Under the pieces are notes generated by a model. That model saw nothing but the letters and a program-made list of their open reading frames with translations. It made no database searches and was not told the origin of the DNA. This document shows, piece after piece, positions 1 through 8,384 of a DNA stretch of 64,000 nt. Source of the stretch: Candidatus Rothia avicola (GTDB lineage Bacteria > Actinomycetota > Actinomycetes > Actinomycetales > Micrococcaceae); NCBI GenBank assembly GCA_019115985.1, contig DXCN01000048.1, forward strand, positions 1-64,000. Reading direction: 5' to 3'. Both the position numbers and the translations under genes were made by a program. The number at the start of each line of letters is the position of its first letter. Position 1 is the first letter of the stretch.

Positions 1-121
1 CGCACGTATCAAGACCTGGCGGATTCTTCATACGGGGTTCAGGCGGCCGTTGGGGTTGTATGGGCGGGTGTTTTCGGTGGTGCGGGGTCTGGTGTTTTTG
101 GCTGCTGGTTACCCCTTATGA
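1..121 (+). mobile_element. IS5-type transposase, C-terminal end only (IS right end)
   Basis: The frame from base 2 to the TGA at 119-121 reads a transposase tail of about 39 residues containing RIKTWRILHTGFRRPL, the DDE-domain end typical of IS5-type transposases (R-x-K-x-W-x-I-L-x-x-x-x-R-R-P-L). The rest of the gene lies left of the window. The sequence just after the stop, AATAAGCCTC ending near 130, may be the right terminal repeat of the element, but the left end is outside the window so I cannot confirm it. Immediately downstream is the disrupted tauE, so the element probably inserted into that gene. The IS5 assignment rests on the motif only; the exact subgroup is not known. Confidence 0.7.
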
Positions 122-130
122 ATAAGCCTC

Positions 131-546
131 ACTATGGCAACGTTATCGTGCAGCAACGCCCCTTACCACTGAACAAGAGTCCAGCAGCAACCGCGCTATA
201 GCAACAACTTTTTTCGGCGGCTTGGGCGGGTTCACAACCATGGTTGCCAACTCCGGTGGTCCGGTTATGAGTATGTATTTTTTTGGCGGTCCGGTTCCCG
301 GTTCAGACTTTTTTGGGCACAGCCGCATGGTTCTTCGCAGTAATGAATATAGCCAAGCTACCTTTTTCAATAGGGCTAGGCATCGTAGATTTCAGCACTC
401 TGAGCCTAGATGCTGTACTTGTACCTGCAGTACTTGCTGGCGCCTGGTGCGGGTGGCGTTTCGCCGCCTACATGAGTCAACAGTTCTTCGATCGAGCAGT
501 TATTGCCATGACTACGCTAGGGGCGCTCTGGCTGATAGTAGGGTAA
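131..546 (+). pseudogene. Sulfite exporter TauE/SafE family, truncated and frameshifted
   Basis: What remains is the C-terminal half of a TauE/SafE-type membrane permease. The frame from about 131 reads GGFTTMVANSGGPVMSMYF, the characteristic second TauE repeat. The homology then continues one frame over, from about 283, with FLGTAAWFFAVMNIAKLPFS and ends at the TAG at 544-546. The switch coincides with a run of Ts at about 269-276, where one extra T restores neither frame, so this looks like a single-base insertion in a homopolymer. No start codon or N-terminal half is present: the 5' side runs straight into the IS end. Truncated plus frameshifted makes function very unlikely. A sequencing error could explain the frameshift but not the missing N-terminus. 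Confidence 0.72.
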
Positions 547-615
547 AAACCCCACTTCAACGGCACCCTGACAGGGTAACTACTCACCCTCTCAAATACA
601 TGAAAGGAAAGCTCA

Positions 616-1823
616 ATGACAGAGCAGAAAACTATCAACGTAGGGCTTATCAGCGTAGGCTGGATGGGGAAGGTTCACACTCGAGCCTATTCCGCGGTGC
701 CGCAACTCTACCCCGAGCTAGGTGTTAAGACCCGTCTACTCCAAGCAGCTGATACATCCCATGAGCGGGTTAAATATGCCATAGACGTACTGGGCTATGA
801 AACAGGAACATCGACTATCGTGATGTCCTCAAGAACCCTGACATCGACGTCGTTTCGATTTGCGCTCCCAACTTCCTCCATGCAGAGATGGGTAAAGCAG
901 CGGCTGAGGCTGGCAAGTCATTCTGGATCGAAAAGCCTGTAGGGCGCTCAGCTGAAGAAACCTTAGAAGTAGCTAACGCGGCATCCCGTGCAGGCGTAAC
1001 TACCGCTGTTGGTTTCAACTATCGTTCTGCCCCCGCGATTGAGTATGCGCGAAATCTTATCTCAGAGGGCAAACTGGGCACCATCACCAACGTACGCGGT
1101 GCTTTCTTTGCCGACTATTCCTCAGAGCCTAACGGCGCTCTCTCCTGGCGTTTTATCCGTGATCTTGCCGGCAGCGGCGTCCTAGGTGATCTTATGGGAC
1201 ATCTGGCAGATCTCGCCCACTACCTGGTAGGTCCCATCAAAGAGGTCTCAGCTCTGACTAAAACAGTCTATACAGAACGCCCCAAACTCCCCATGGGTTC
1301 TGCCACCCACTTTGCCGTTATTGAAAATGGCGAAATGGCGCCCGTAGAAAATGAAGACTATGCTGCTCTACTGGTGAATTTCGCAGGAGGTGCTGTAGGC
1401 ACACTGGAGGCTTCACGTGTCTCCGTTGGCCCGCGCGCTGAATACTCCATTGAAATTTATGGAACCGAGGGTTCACTGCGCTGGGACTTCCAGCGCATGA
1501 ACGAGTTGAAGCTTGCCCTACGTAGTGCAGGTGCTACCATTGGGTACACTACGATTTATGCTGGCTCCGAGTTTGGCGATTTCTCACGCTTCCAGCCAGG
1601 AGCCGGCACTTCTATGGGCTACGATGACCTCAAGGTCATTGAGGCATATAAGTTCCTCAAAGCCTTCACAGGTGGTGAGCAGCTCCACGCGGATGTACGA
1701 GATGCCTTACTCGCAAACCGTGTTGTCTCCGCAGCTGAAAAATCGTCAGAAACCCGTCTGTGGGAACCCGTCGAACCGGTTACTGGCACAAGTAGCGCCG
1801 GTGCCGATATCAGTACTCGCTAA
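616..1823 (+). pseudogene. Gfo/Idh/MocA family oxidoreductase, frameshifted
   Basis: A full-length NAD(P)-dependent sugar/inositol dehydrogenase is readable only by joining two frames. The first, from ATG 616 after AAAGGAAAG, reads INVGLISVGWMGKVHTRAY, the Rossmann start. Near 805-812 the reading must slip by one base. After that YRDVLKNPDIDVVSICAPN and the catalytic-lysine motif WIEKPVGRS follow to the TAA at 1821-1823. The total of about 400 residues matches the family, so no large deletion is involved. The C-terminal part contains the usual substrate motif (GHLADLAHYLVG, about 1200). It precedes a LacI regulator and lies with other inositol-type genes. It may be a real pseudogene, like the neighbouring tauE, or a base-call error; the slip is not in a long homopolymer. 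Confidence 0.75.
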
Positions 1824-1859
1824 AGCTTATCTACTATAGGTCGACTGGGGTATGCCACA

Positions 1860-2930
1860 ATGGGGAGCATGACCGCACAGCACTCTGGCACCCCTGCTCG
1901 ACCGCCTAAACGCGCCACTATCATTGATGTTGCAGCTCGAGCCGGTGTCTCAAAATCTCTCGTCTCCCTAGCCTTTAAAGACCCCAAAAGAGTTAGCGAC
2001 GAACGTCTGAAACGAATCCGTACCGCTGCCTCTGAGCTCAACTATTCCCCCAGTTTTGTAGCACAAAGCCTTACATCCCAGCAGTCACCCTTCATTGGTA
2101 TCCTGGTTCTAGACTTCCAAAACCCTCTTTTCATTGAAGTGGCAGATGCTGTGCGTCGTACGCTCGTTGAGCACGGGGAGTTCGGCTTGCTCCTCAATGG
2201 AAGCTCCGCTGCCACCGTTTCAGAACCATATGGCACCCTTGACCCCCAAGTTCTGAGCATGCTTCACAGCCTACGCCCACGCGCTCTAGTTGTAGTGGGA
2301 ACAGCGGCAGACCAAAACGCACTGCCCGCAGATATACCCGTGGTCTATGTCAGCGCAGCTATTACTCGTGGCGTCGCTACTTGCATTCGTGCAGATGATG
2401 AGGCTGGCATGGAACTTTTGGTGAATCATCTGGTAACTACCGGGCATCAGCGTCTAGGTTACATAACAGGCAGTTCTGGGGCAGTAACTCAAGAACGGCA
2501 GGCCGCCTTCGAGTCATCAGTATCCACTCGAGGCCTTGAATCCCTGCTTTTACCGGGTGATTACACTGAGGAAGGCGGTTACAGAGCAGGCCAGAATCTA
2601 CTCAAACTGCCAAAGAAGCAACGGCCTACCGCAGTCATCGCTGTCAACGATATCGCTGCATTGGGGTTCATAAGGGCGGCAGAAGAAGCAGGATTAACTG
2701 TGCCAGGCGATGTAGCTGTTGCAGGCTTTGACAATATCTTTTTAGCTGGGATTCCGCGCATAGGGCTTACTTCTGTAGATCCTAATAAAGATGAGTTAGG
2801 TCGGCGGGCAGCCCTAGCTGTACTGGCAGGGGCTGAGGGTAAGGCTGATGAAGCTAAGTATCTGCTGGTAGAGCCCACCTTAGTTGTGCGCAGATCAAGT
2901 ACCGGTTCACCAAAATACGACCCATCTTAA
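1860..2930 (+). CDS. LacI family transcriptional regulator
   Basis: A 356-residue LacI/GalR-type repressor. The N-terminal helix-turn-helix reads ATIIDVAARAGVSKSLVSLAF (residues ~20-40), followed by the hinge region (LNYSPSFVAQSL) and a periplasmic-binding-protein-like sensor domain to the end (VAVNDIAALGFIRAAEEAGL, VAGFDNIFLAGI). The hinge and length are normal. Start choice is uncertain: ATG 1860 is used here, but ATG 1869 is preceded by GGGGAGC and is equally good. Family members bind imperfect palindromes with a central CG; candidates lie at 2953-2966, 2987-3000 and 15196-15209. The likely role is sugar- or inositol-dependent repression of the island; the effector is unknown. Confidence 0.9.
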   Translation: MGSMTAQHSGTPARPPKRATIIDVAARAGVSKSLVSLAFKDPKRVSDERLKRIRTAASELNYSPSFVAQSLTSQQSPFIGILVLDFQNPLFIEVADAVRRTLVEHGEFGLLLNGSSAATVSEPYGTLDPQVLSMLHSLRPRALVVVGTAADQNALPADIPVVYVSAAITRGVATCIRADDEAGMELLVNHLVTTGHQRLGYITGSSGAVTQERQAAFESSVSTRGLESLLLPGDYTEEGGYRAGQNLLKLPKKQRPTAVIAVNDIAALGFIRAAEEAGLTVPGDVAVAGFDNIFLAGIPRIGLTSVDPNKDELGRRAALAVLAGAEGKADEAKYLLVEPTLVVRRSSTGSPKYDPS

Positions 2931-2952
2931 TTTCTGCGACCTTACCGTATAG

Positions 2953-3000
2953 TTGGAACGGTTTAATATCATGCACAATATACCCATTGGAGCGTTCCAA
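2953..3000 (+). promoter_or_regulatory. Two LacI-type operators over a candidate promoter
   Basis: TTGGAACGGTTTAA (2953-2966) and the near-perfect palindrome TTGGAGCGTTCCAA (2987-3000) lie 34 bp apart in the gap between the LacI gene and the dehydrogenase at 3162. TTGGAA at 2953-2958 and CAATAT at 2976-2981 are 17 bp apart and could be the -35 and -10 boxes, placing one operator on the -35 and the other just after the start site. The first site matches 15196-15209 in 13 of 14 bases. That the adjacent LacI protein binds here is inference. Confidence 0.5.
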
Positions 3001-3161
3001 CTCCACTCGAATACCCCAAAAAACACTCTATGACAACAAGAAGTAGATCAAGACAGCTTCTTCTTCCAAAACCCCTTGACCCATGTCACTATATTCATGT
3101 CCTAACAAACTGAGGGTCGCCGACATAAGCAAGGACGACACCTCCCTTCCGAGGAGCGACT

Positions 3162-4349
3162 GTGAGCGTTCAAGAAATTTCTGTTGCAGTTATAGGTGCG
3201 GGCATGGCAGGCCAGGGTCACGCTTTTGGCTATCGAATGGCACGTGCCATCCACAACCCTTCCCTTCCCAAAGTACGGCTGGCTGCCATTGCAGACCCAA
3301 ATGTATCCCTTGCAGAAGAGGTAGCAAATCGCTATGGCTACGAGAGAGTTTATGCCGACTGGACCGAAGTAGCTAATGATTCAAGCATTGATGCAGTTTC
3401 CATCGTCGTAGGTAATGCCCTCCACCTTCCTATCGCCAAAGGTCTTCTCGAAGCTGGCAAGCACGTCCTTTGCGAAAAGCCCTTAGCAGGCACCCTCGAA
3501 GACGCAGAAGCAATGGTAGAGCTAGAGAAGCAGTACGGCAACAAGCTCATCACAGCCGTGGGCTACACCGTACGTCGTACTCCAGCCCTCAACGCGCTTA
3601 AGAAGAAAATTACTAACGGTGATTTCGGCCCCGTTGCAGGTTTTGTCTCTAACTATCTGTGCGACTACGGAACCGACACTGATGCACCCATGACATGGCG
3701 CTACCGTGGCGGCCCAGGATCAGGAGCCTTGGGAGATCTCGGATCACACACCATCGACACAGGTGAACAGCTCAATGGCCGTATAATTTCTGTCCGCGGC
3801 GCATACCTGTCGACCACCATTACCGAGCGCCACCTGCCGGCAGGTGCAGTAGTGGGGCACAGCAAAGTCGAACTTTCTGAAGAGGTGGAAAAAGTTGGCA
3901 ACGAAGATACCGCAACCTTCACCTGCGTCTTCGAAAACGGGGCAGTAGGAACCTATACAATTTCTCGCGTTGCCTTCGGCAATCCCAACGGCCAGACCTA
4001 CCATATATACGGCCCCAAGGCTCAAGCTTCATGGGATATCCTACGCCCCGCAGAGTACAGCTACAACGACTCCACAGCACCCGCCGATACTTCCGGTCCG
4101 CGCACTGTTGTTATCAATGCGCACACCCCCAACTACCCTGGTTCCTTAGCAATGGATGCACCAGGAGTAGGGTACAACTACAATCAGAATTTCGCCTTCC
4201 AGGCACGCGCCTTCTTGGAACAAGTCACAGGGATCGAAGGGCATCTAGAACCTTGTGCTACTTTTGCCGACGGGCTCCACACCCTAAAAGTTATCGCAGC
4301 CATTGCTGAATCTGCAGATTCAAACGGTGCCGAAGTGAAGATACGCTAG
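3162..4349 (+). CDS. Gfo/Idh/MocA family oxidoreductase
   Basis: A 395-residue NAD(P)-dependent dehydrogenase of the inositol/glucose-fructose oxidoreductase family. The Rossmann motif ISVAVIGAGMAGQGHAFGY is at residues ~5-23, the lysine motif HVLCEKPLAGT at ~100, and GALGDLGSHTIDTGEQL, a typical catalytic His/Asp region, at ~190. The start is GTG 3162, with GAGGAG at 3151-3156. It follows the LacI regulator and two LacI-type operators, and a terminator lies after it (4370-4405). It is related to the frameshifted copy at 616 and to iolG at 7341, but it is longer and probably acts on a different polyol or sugar. Substrate not assignable from sequence. Confidence 0.87.
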   Translation: MSVQEISVAVIGAGMAGQGHAFGYRMARAIHNPSLPKVRLAAIADPNVSLAEEVANRYGYERVYADWTEVANDSSIDAVSIVVGNALHLPIAKGLLEAGKHVLCEKPLAGTLEDAEAMVELEKQYGNKLITAVGYTVRRTPALNALKKKITNGDFGPVAGFVSNYLCDYGTDTDAPMTWRYRGGPGSGALGDLGSHTIDTGEQLNGRIISVRGAYLSTTITERHLPAGAVVGHSKVELSEEVEKVGNEDTATFTCVFENGAVGTYTISRVAFGNPNGQTYHIYGPKAQASWDILRPAEYSYNDSTAPADTSGPRTVVINAHTPNYPGSLAMDAPGVGYNYNQNFAFQARAFLEQVTGIEGHLEPCATFADGLHTLKVIAAIAESADSNGAEVKIR

Positions 4350-4369
4350 AAAATTTCAATAACTACACC

Positions 4370-4405
4370 AAAGCGGTGGGATCCGACAGAGGTTCCACCG
4401 CTTTT
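4370..4405 (+). terminator. Rho-independent terminator
   Basis: AAAGCGGTGG (4370-4379) pairs with CCACCGCTTT (4395-4404), with T-rich sequence following. It closes the transcript of the dehydrogenase at 3162. Confidence 0.75.
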
Positions 4406-4467
4406 ACACTCTTTAGTGACTCTGACAAGCTGAAATAATATTTATCAATCAGCATTATCAAGTTCTG

Positions 4468-4496
4468 TTGTCAATATGTCAGGACATATGTATAGT
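4468..4496 (+). promoter_or_regulatory. Promoter with palindromic operator in the spacer
   Basis: TTGTCA (4468-4473) and TATAGT (4491-4496) are separated by exactly 17 bp, a convincing sigma-70-type promoter. The spacer is filled by the perfect inverted repeat ATATGTC-AG-GACATAT (4474-4489). The 14-mer TTGTCAATATGTCA starting at 4468 recurs, inverted, at 15074-15087 before iolC. A similar palindrome sits at 9375-9390. This arrangement suggests repression by a protein common to the inositol genes; the protein itself is not identified (compare the GntR-type IolR of Corynebacterium, known to bind related sites). Confidence 0.6.
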
Positions 4497-4570
4497 GTGT
4501 TGTGACACAGGTGTTACGCAGGTATAAACAACCGTTAAGGTCGCCTCTCCCAGCCCTCATAGGAGTATTC

Positions 4571-5452
4571 ATGAAGATTGCGCTTGATCCCACCCCATTT
4601 CATCACACCCATTCCCTCTTGGAATTTCCAAGAGTGGCTAAGGAGATGGGTTTCGACTATCTTCAGATGACTCCCCATAAGGATTTCATCCCATTCTTCA
4701 ACCACCCCAAGGCTGACGATGACCTCGTTCAAAAACTTGCAAAAGCAGCTAAGGATGCTGAGGTCGAAATCGCCTCACTCCTTCCCGTTCTCAGGTGGTC
4801 GTCCCCTGATCCCGATGCCCGTGAGGCAGCTGTCCGATACTGGAAGCGGGTTCTACAGATAGCTGTTGACTTGGGGGTCCAACAAATTGGCACTGAGTTT
4901 TCCGGGCGTCCTGAGCTTGCCGAAGAGTCCGAGCGTGCTTTCTACCGCTCGATGGAGGAACTCCTGCCTATCATCGAGCGCGAGGGAATTCATGTTGCCA
5001 TCGATCCCCATCCCGATGATTTCGTAGAAAATGGTCTCGAAGCATGGCGAGTTATCCGCGGTGTCAATTCTAAAAACCTTGGTATGGTCTACGTTGCCTC
5101 CCATACCTTTCATATGGGAGAAGCCCCACTGGAAATTATGCGCGAAGCAGGTGACCGCATCCGTATCGTTCATGTTTCCGACACCATGAACCACCATGCC
5201 TCCCACGGCCTGCGCTACATCACTAACCCGCCCGGTAACCCCGTCCGAGTCCACCAGCACCTCAAGATTGGTGACGGCGATGTCAACTGGCAAGAGTTCT
5301 TCAGCGGGCTCAACGAGATAGGCTTCCTCGACTCTCCCGACACTGTTATGGCGTCCTCCGTCTTTGCAGAAAACGAGAACGCTGTCGAGGTTTCCCAGTA
5401 TCAATCCAAGACCATGCGCGAAATGGTAGAACACGCTAAAAGCAGCAATTAA
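4571..5452 (+). CDS. Sugar phosphate isomerase/epimerase family TIM-barrel protein
   Basis: A 293-residue protein of the AP-endonuclease-2-type TIM barrel family (xylose isomerase-like), which includes IolE, IolH and IolI. Motifs include MKIALDPTPFHH at the start, GTEFSGRPE (~105), IAIDPHPDDFVENG-like metal-site residues (~150), and HVSDTMNHHASHGLRY (~205). Several Asp, Glu and His residues at strand ends are the expected metal ligands. The start is ATG 4571 with AGGAG at 4561-4565. An upstream in-frame start at 4502 would place the N-terminus on the promoter and is rejected. It is followed after 27 bp by a sugar porter, so the two probably form one operon for uptake and first conversion of an inositol or sugar. 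Confidence 0.85.
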   Translation: MKIALDPTPFHHTHSLLEFPRVAKEMGFDYLQMTPHKDFIPFFNHPKADDDLVQKLAKAAKDAEVEIASLLPVLRWSSPDPDAREAAVRYWKRVLQIAVDLGVQQIGTEFSGRPELAEESERAFYRSMEELLPIIEREGIHVAIDPHPDDFVENGLEAWRVIRGVNSKNLGMVYVASHTFHMGEAPLEIMREAGDRIRIVHVSDTMNHHASHGLRYITNPPGNPVRVHQHLKIGDGDVNWQEFFSGLNEIGFLDSPDTVMASSVFAENENAVEVSQYQSKTMREMVEHAKSSN

Positions 5453-5479
5453 GCTGCCTGCACAAGAAAAGAGGCAAAG

Positions 5480-6928
5480 ATGTCTTCTCATACCCCTACT
5501 GCGGCAGAATCTAATCTACCGCCCCTCGTTAAGGGCCCACACTCCAAGCGTCTGGGCCAGGTAGCCCTTGTAGCAACCCTAGGTGGTCTCCTCTTCGGTT
5601 ACGACACAGGTGTTATCAACGGCGCCATTGACCCTATGACCGCTGAACTTGGCTTAGAAGTTAGTGAAATTGGTCTGGTCACATCCACTCTGCTTGCTGG
5701 TGCTGCCGTAGGCGCTCTGACCATCGGCTACCTCTCCGATGCCATAGGTCGTAAGAAAACTATCTTGCTTCTTTCAACGATTTTCTTCTTTGGTGCCATT
5801 CTCTGCGCCATTGCGCCCAATCTTGGCATTCTACTTCTCGGTCGCGTTTTATTGGGTCTGGGTGTTGGTGGTGCTTCCACCGTTGTTCCCGTCTTCTTGG
5901 CCGAAATGGCGCCCTATGAAATTCGTGGCTCTCTCTCGGGACGAAACGAGATGATGATTGTTGTGGGTCAGCTCGCAGCATTTGTCGTAAACGCTATTTT
6001 GGGCAATGTCTGGGGCCATCATGAATACATCTGGCGCTACATGCTTGCTATCTGTGCTCTACCTGCTGCTTTCCTCTTCATCGGTATGCTTCGCATGCCT
6101 GAGTCTCCCCGCTGGCTGCTCTCTAAGGGACGTAATGAAGAAGCCCTCGCTGTGCTCAACACCGTTCGTTCACCCGAACGCGCAGTCGCAGAAGCTCGCG
6201 ACATTGAGCGCACTCTGGAACTCGAAAGCCATGCCGTAACCCCCAAACTCGGCTCAATGCTCAAAGACAAGTGGATCCTGCGAATTATCGGTGTAGGTGT
6301 AGCTCTTGCTGTCTTCCAGCAGTTCACCGGTATCAACTCCATCATGTACTACGGTACTCTGGTTCTTCAGGATGCCGGTTTCTCCCAGCAGGCAGCACTT
6401 ATCGCAAATATCGCCCCCGGTGTTATCGCTGTCATTGGCGCTTTCATTGCACTTTGGATGATGGAACGCATCAACCGCCGTACTACCATCATTACCGGCT
6501 ACTCTCTGGTGACTATCCTTCACCTACTGATTGGTTCCTCGGCATTCTGGCTCCCCGAAGATGCAGCAATTCGCCCCTGGGTTCTACTCTTCCTCATCGT
6601 TGGCTTCGTGGGTTCTATGCAGACCTTCTTGAATGTCGCCACTTGGGTTCTTCTTTCAGAGATCTTCCCGCAGCAAATTCGCGCCTTCGGTATGGGCTTT
6701 GCCGTCTTCTGCCTCTGGGTCGCAAATGCTTTTGTTGCCTACTTCTTCCCCATTGCCCTCGATGCTGTTGGCCTGAACAACACCTTCTTCGGTTTCGCTG
6801 TAATCAACGCCCTTGCGGTTCTGGTAATGGTCAAGTTCCTGCCTGAGACTCGTGGTAAGAGCCTCGAAGAGGTTGAAGTTGGTGTTACCACCGGCGCCAT
6901 CTACGTTGTCAAGCCTAAAGACAAATAA
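5480..6928 (+). CDS. MFS sugar porter, IolT-like
   Basis: A 482-residue major facilitator of the sugar-porter family, with 12 predicted hydrophobic segments. Diagnostic motifs are GGLLFGYDTGVINGA (first helix), DAIGRKK (loop 2-3), PESPRWLLSKGR (end of the N-half), QQFTGINSIMYYG (helix 7) and PETRGKSLEE (C-terminus). The IolT myo-inositol transporters share all of these. Its position between inositol-type isomerase and dehydrogenase genes supports inositol or a related polyol as substrate. It probably shares the promoter at 4468-4496 with the preceding gene. Terminator at 6972-7012. Confidence 0.88.
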   Translation: MSSHTPTAAESNLPPLVKGPHSKRLGQVALVATLGGLLFGYDTGVINGAIDPMTAELGLEVSEIGLVTSTLLAGAAVGALTIGYLSDAIGRKKTILLLSTIFFFGAILCAIAPNLGILLLGRVLLGLGVGGASTVVPVFLAEMAPYEIRGSLSGRNEMMIVVGQLAAFVVNAILGNVWGHHEYIWRYMLAICALPAAFLFIGMLRMPESPRWLLSKGRNEEALAVLNTVRSPERAVAEARDIERTLELESHAVTPKLGSMLKDKWILRIIGVGVALAVFQQFTGINSIMYYGTLVLQDAGFSQQAALIANIAPGVIAVIGAFIALWMMERINRRTTIITGYSLVTILHLLIGSSAFWLPEDAAIRPWVLLFLIVGFVGSMQTFLNVATWVLLSEIFPQQIRAFGMGFAVFCLWVANAFVAYFFPIALDAVGLNNTFFGFAVINALAVLVMVKFLPETRGKSLEEVEVGVTTGAIYVVKPKDK

Positions 6929-6971
6929 CCACTATCCGCTGCCCTAGGCGGCAACCCGATAGTTTCTCAAT

Positions 6972-7012
6972 AAAACTGCCTCGGCGATTACAGAGCGCCG
7001 AGGCAGTTTTTC
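6972..7012 (+). terminator. Rho-independent terminator
   Basis: AAAACTGCCTCGGCG (6972-6986) pairs with CGCCGAGGCAGTTTT (6996-7010), followed by further Ts. It ends the porter transcript. Between here and the next terminator at 7238 I see no gene. Confidence 0.9.
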
Positions 7013-7237
7013 CCTGTCCAGTCACCCTGGAACAAAGGTGAAAAGGGGATAGGGGTCAGCAGCAAGTAATATCGCGGATCAGGTTCAGATAAATAGTTTT
7101 AGTTTTTGCTCCTTCAAGCTTCTAGCAAGAGGACTGACCACAATCTAGATTGCATCGGGGTGCATCAAGCTAGAAGAAAGCCACGTATATTGTTGACCTT
7201 ATTAGAGTCTCAGAGGAAAACTGCCGCATTCAGGACA

Positions 7238-7277
7238 TAAAAATCCGCCCACGCCCCTTATGCCAGAACGCGGGCGG
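7238..7277 (-). terminator. Terminator of the iolG transcript
   Basis: CCGCCCACG (7245-7253) pairs with CGCGGGCGG (7269-7277), and on the minus strand the stem is followed by TTTTT. It lies about 65 bp beyond the iolG stop. Confidence 0.7.
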
Positions 7278-7340
7278 CACTTACTTTAGTTTTGAAGAGT
7301 GCCTCACGACCGGCAGTAGATACCGGAAGTGATGATGTCT

Positions 7341-8312
7341 TTAGTTGTAAAGTTCCGGCTTACGTTCGAGAATAACGCCTTCAACGTTACCTGAGCCAAT
7401 AGCACGAATACCGGCTTCACAGCAGGCAGCAGCAGCGTAACCATCCCAGGCAGAGGGACCAACCTGTTCTCCAGCCAGAGCCGCATCCACCCATGCCTGA
7501 ACCTCAGCATCATAAGCATCAACGAAGCGGGGCTCGAAGCTCTCACATACCTCTTCACCAACGGTCAGGTGCTGGTCTTCGAAGACTGCTTTGGTAGTTA
7601 CAGCGTAACCGTACTGGGCAACAACGTGGGTGTTAACGGTTACTAAAATACCGGATTCAGTTTCGATGAGTACCTGTGCAGGATCTTGAAGGTCTCCCTT
7701 GACATGCTTTGAATTCTTACCGGTACGTACCTGAACGTTCTTGATTTCCTCACCGGTGAGGTAGCGGATGCCGTCAAACTCATGTACTACGGTGTCGTCG
7801 ATAAGGTTGCGACCGGTGTAGGACTCAGGCACATCGGGGTTAATGTGGTCGCAAGAAAGCTGCAGTAGCTCGCCATGTTTCTTAGACTCCGCCAGGGAGC
7901 GAATCTTCTGATAACCAGAGTCAAAACGTCGCATGAAACCAACCTGAACCAAGCGCTTACCTGCCTCAACTTCTGCCTGGACAATTTCCCAGGAGGAAGC
8001 GGAATCGGTGGTCAAAGGCTTCTCGCAAAGGATGGGCAGCCCCTTAGCAATAGCGGGCATAAGTACAGGGGTATGGAGGAAGCCGGGAGTTGCGATGAGT
8101 ACAGCATCAAAGGCATCTTCTTCGAGGGCAGTTTCAAAGTTAGTGAAGACCTTTACGCCCTCGATTCCTTCAACTGCCTGCTGTGCCTTTGCTTCATCAA
8201 TATCGATAACAGCTGATACGACAGCATTGTTGATGGTGGAGTGGATACGCTTGATGTGGTCATAGCCCATGCGGCCTGCACCAACGACGCCGATACGAAG
8301 TTCTTGAGTCAC
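7341..8312 (-). CDS. iolG: Inositol 2-dehydrogenase (Gfo/Idh/MocA family)
   Basis: A 323-residue NAD-dependent dehydrogenase oxidising myo-inositol to scyllo-inosose, the first catabolic step. The Rossmann motif LRIGVVGAGRMGYDHIKRI is at residues ~5-23, LPILCEKPLTTD with the catalytic lysine at ~95, MRRFDSGY at ~127, and DTVVHEFDGIRYL at ~175 with the His/Asp pair. Length and motifs fit IolG. It lies downstream of the IolE/IolH-like gene on the same strand, separated by 72 bp that hold a perfect hairpin (8338-8368). It is the last gene of the minus-strand block, ending at the terminator 7238-7277. A close relative such as scyllo-inositol dehydrogenase cannot be excluded. Confidence 0.85.
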   Translation of the reverse strand: MTQELRIGVVGAGRMGYDHIKRIHSTINNAVVSAVIDIDEAKAQQAVEGIEGVKVFTNFETALEEDAFDAVLIATPGFLHTPVLMPAIAKGLPILCEKPLTTDSASSWEIVQAEVEAGKRLVQVGFMRRFDSGYQKIRSLAESKKHGELLQLSCDHINPDVPESYTGRNLIDDTVVHEFDGIRYLTGEEIKNVQVRTGKNSKHVKGDLQDPAQVLIETESGILVTVNTHVVAQYGYAVTTKAVFEDQHLTVGEEVCESFEPRFVDAYDAEVQAWVDAALAGEQVGPSAWDGYAAAACCEAGIRAIGSGNVEGVILERKPELYN

Positions 8313-8337
8313 GTTAGTTTCCTTCTTTGATTAGGGC

Positions 8338-8368
8338 GCTGGCACCGCACCTATGGTGCGGTGCCAGC
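8338..8368 (-). terminator. Intercistronic perfect hairpin
   Basis: GCTGGCACCGCAC (8338-8350) pairs perfectly with GTGCGGTGCCAGC (8356-8368) around a 5-base loop. It has no T-run, so it is more likely a partial terminator or an RNA-stabilising element between the isomerase and iolG than a full stop. Confidence 0.5.
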
Positions 8369-8384
8369 GTGGGTTAGTGGACTG

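Noticed and set aside
616..1823. Programmed frameshift in the dehydrogenase
   Set aside because: No slippery heptamer or downstream structure at the slip; mutation or sequencing error is simpler.
4502..4570. Upstream extension of the isomerase at 4571
   Set aside because: It would start on top of the promoter-like boxes and the operator; AGGAG at 4561 fits ATG 4571.
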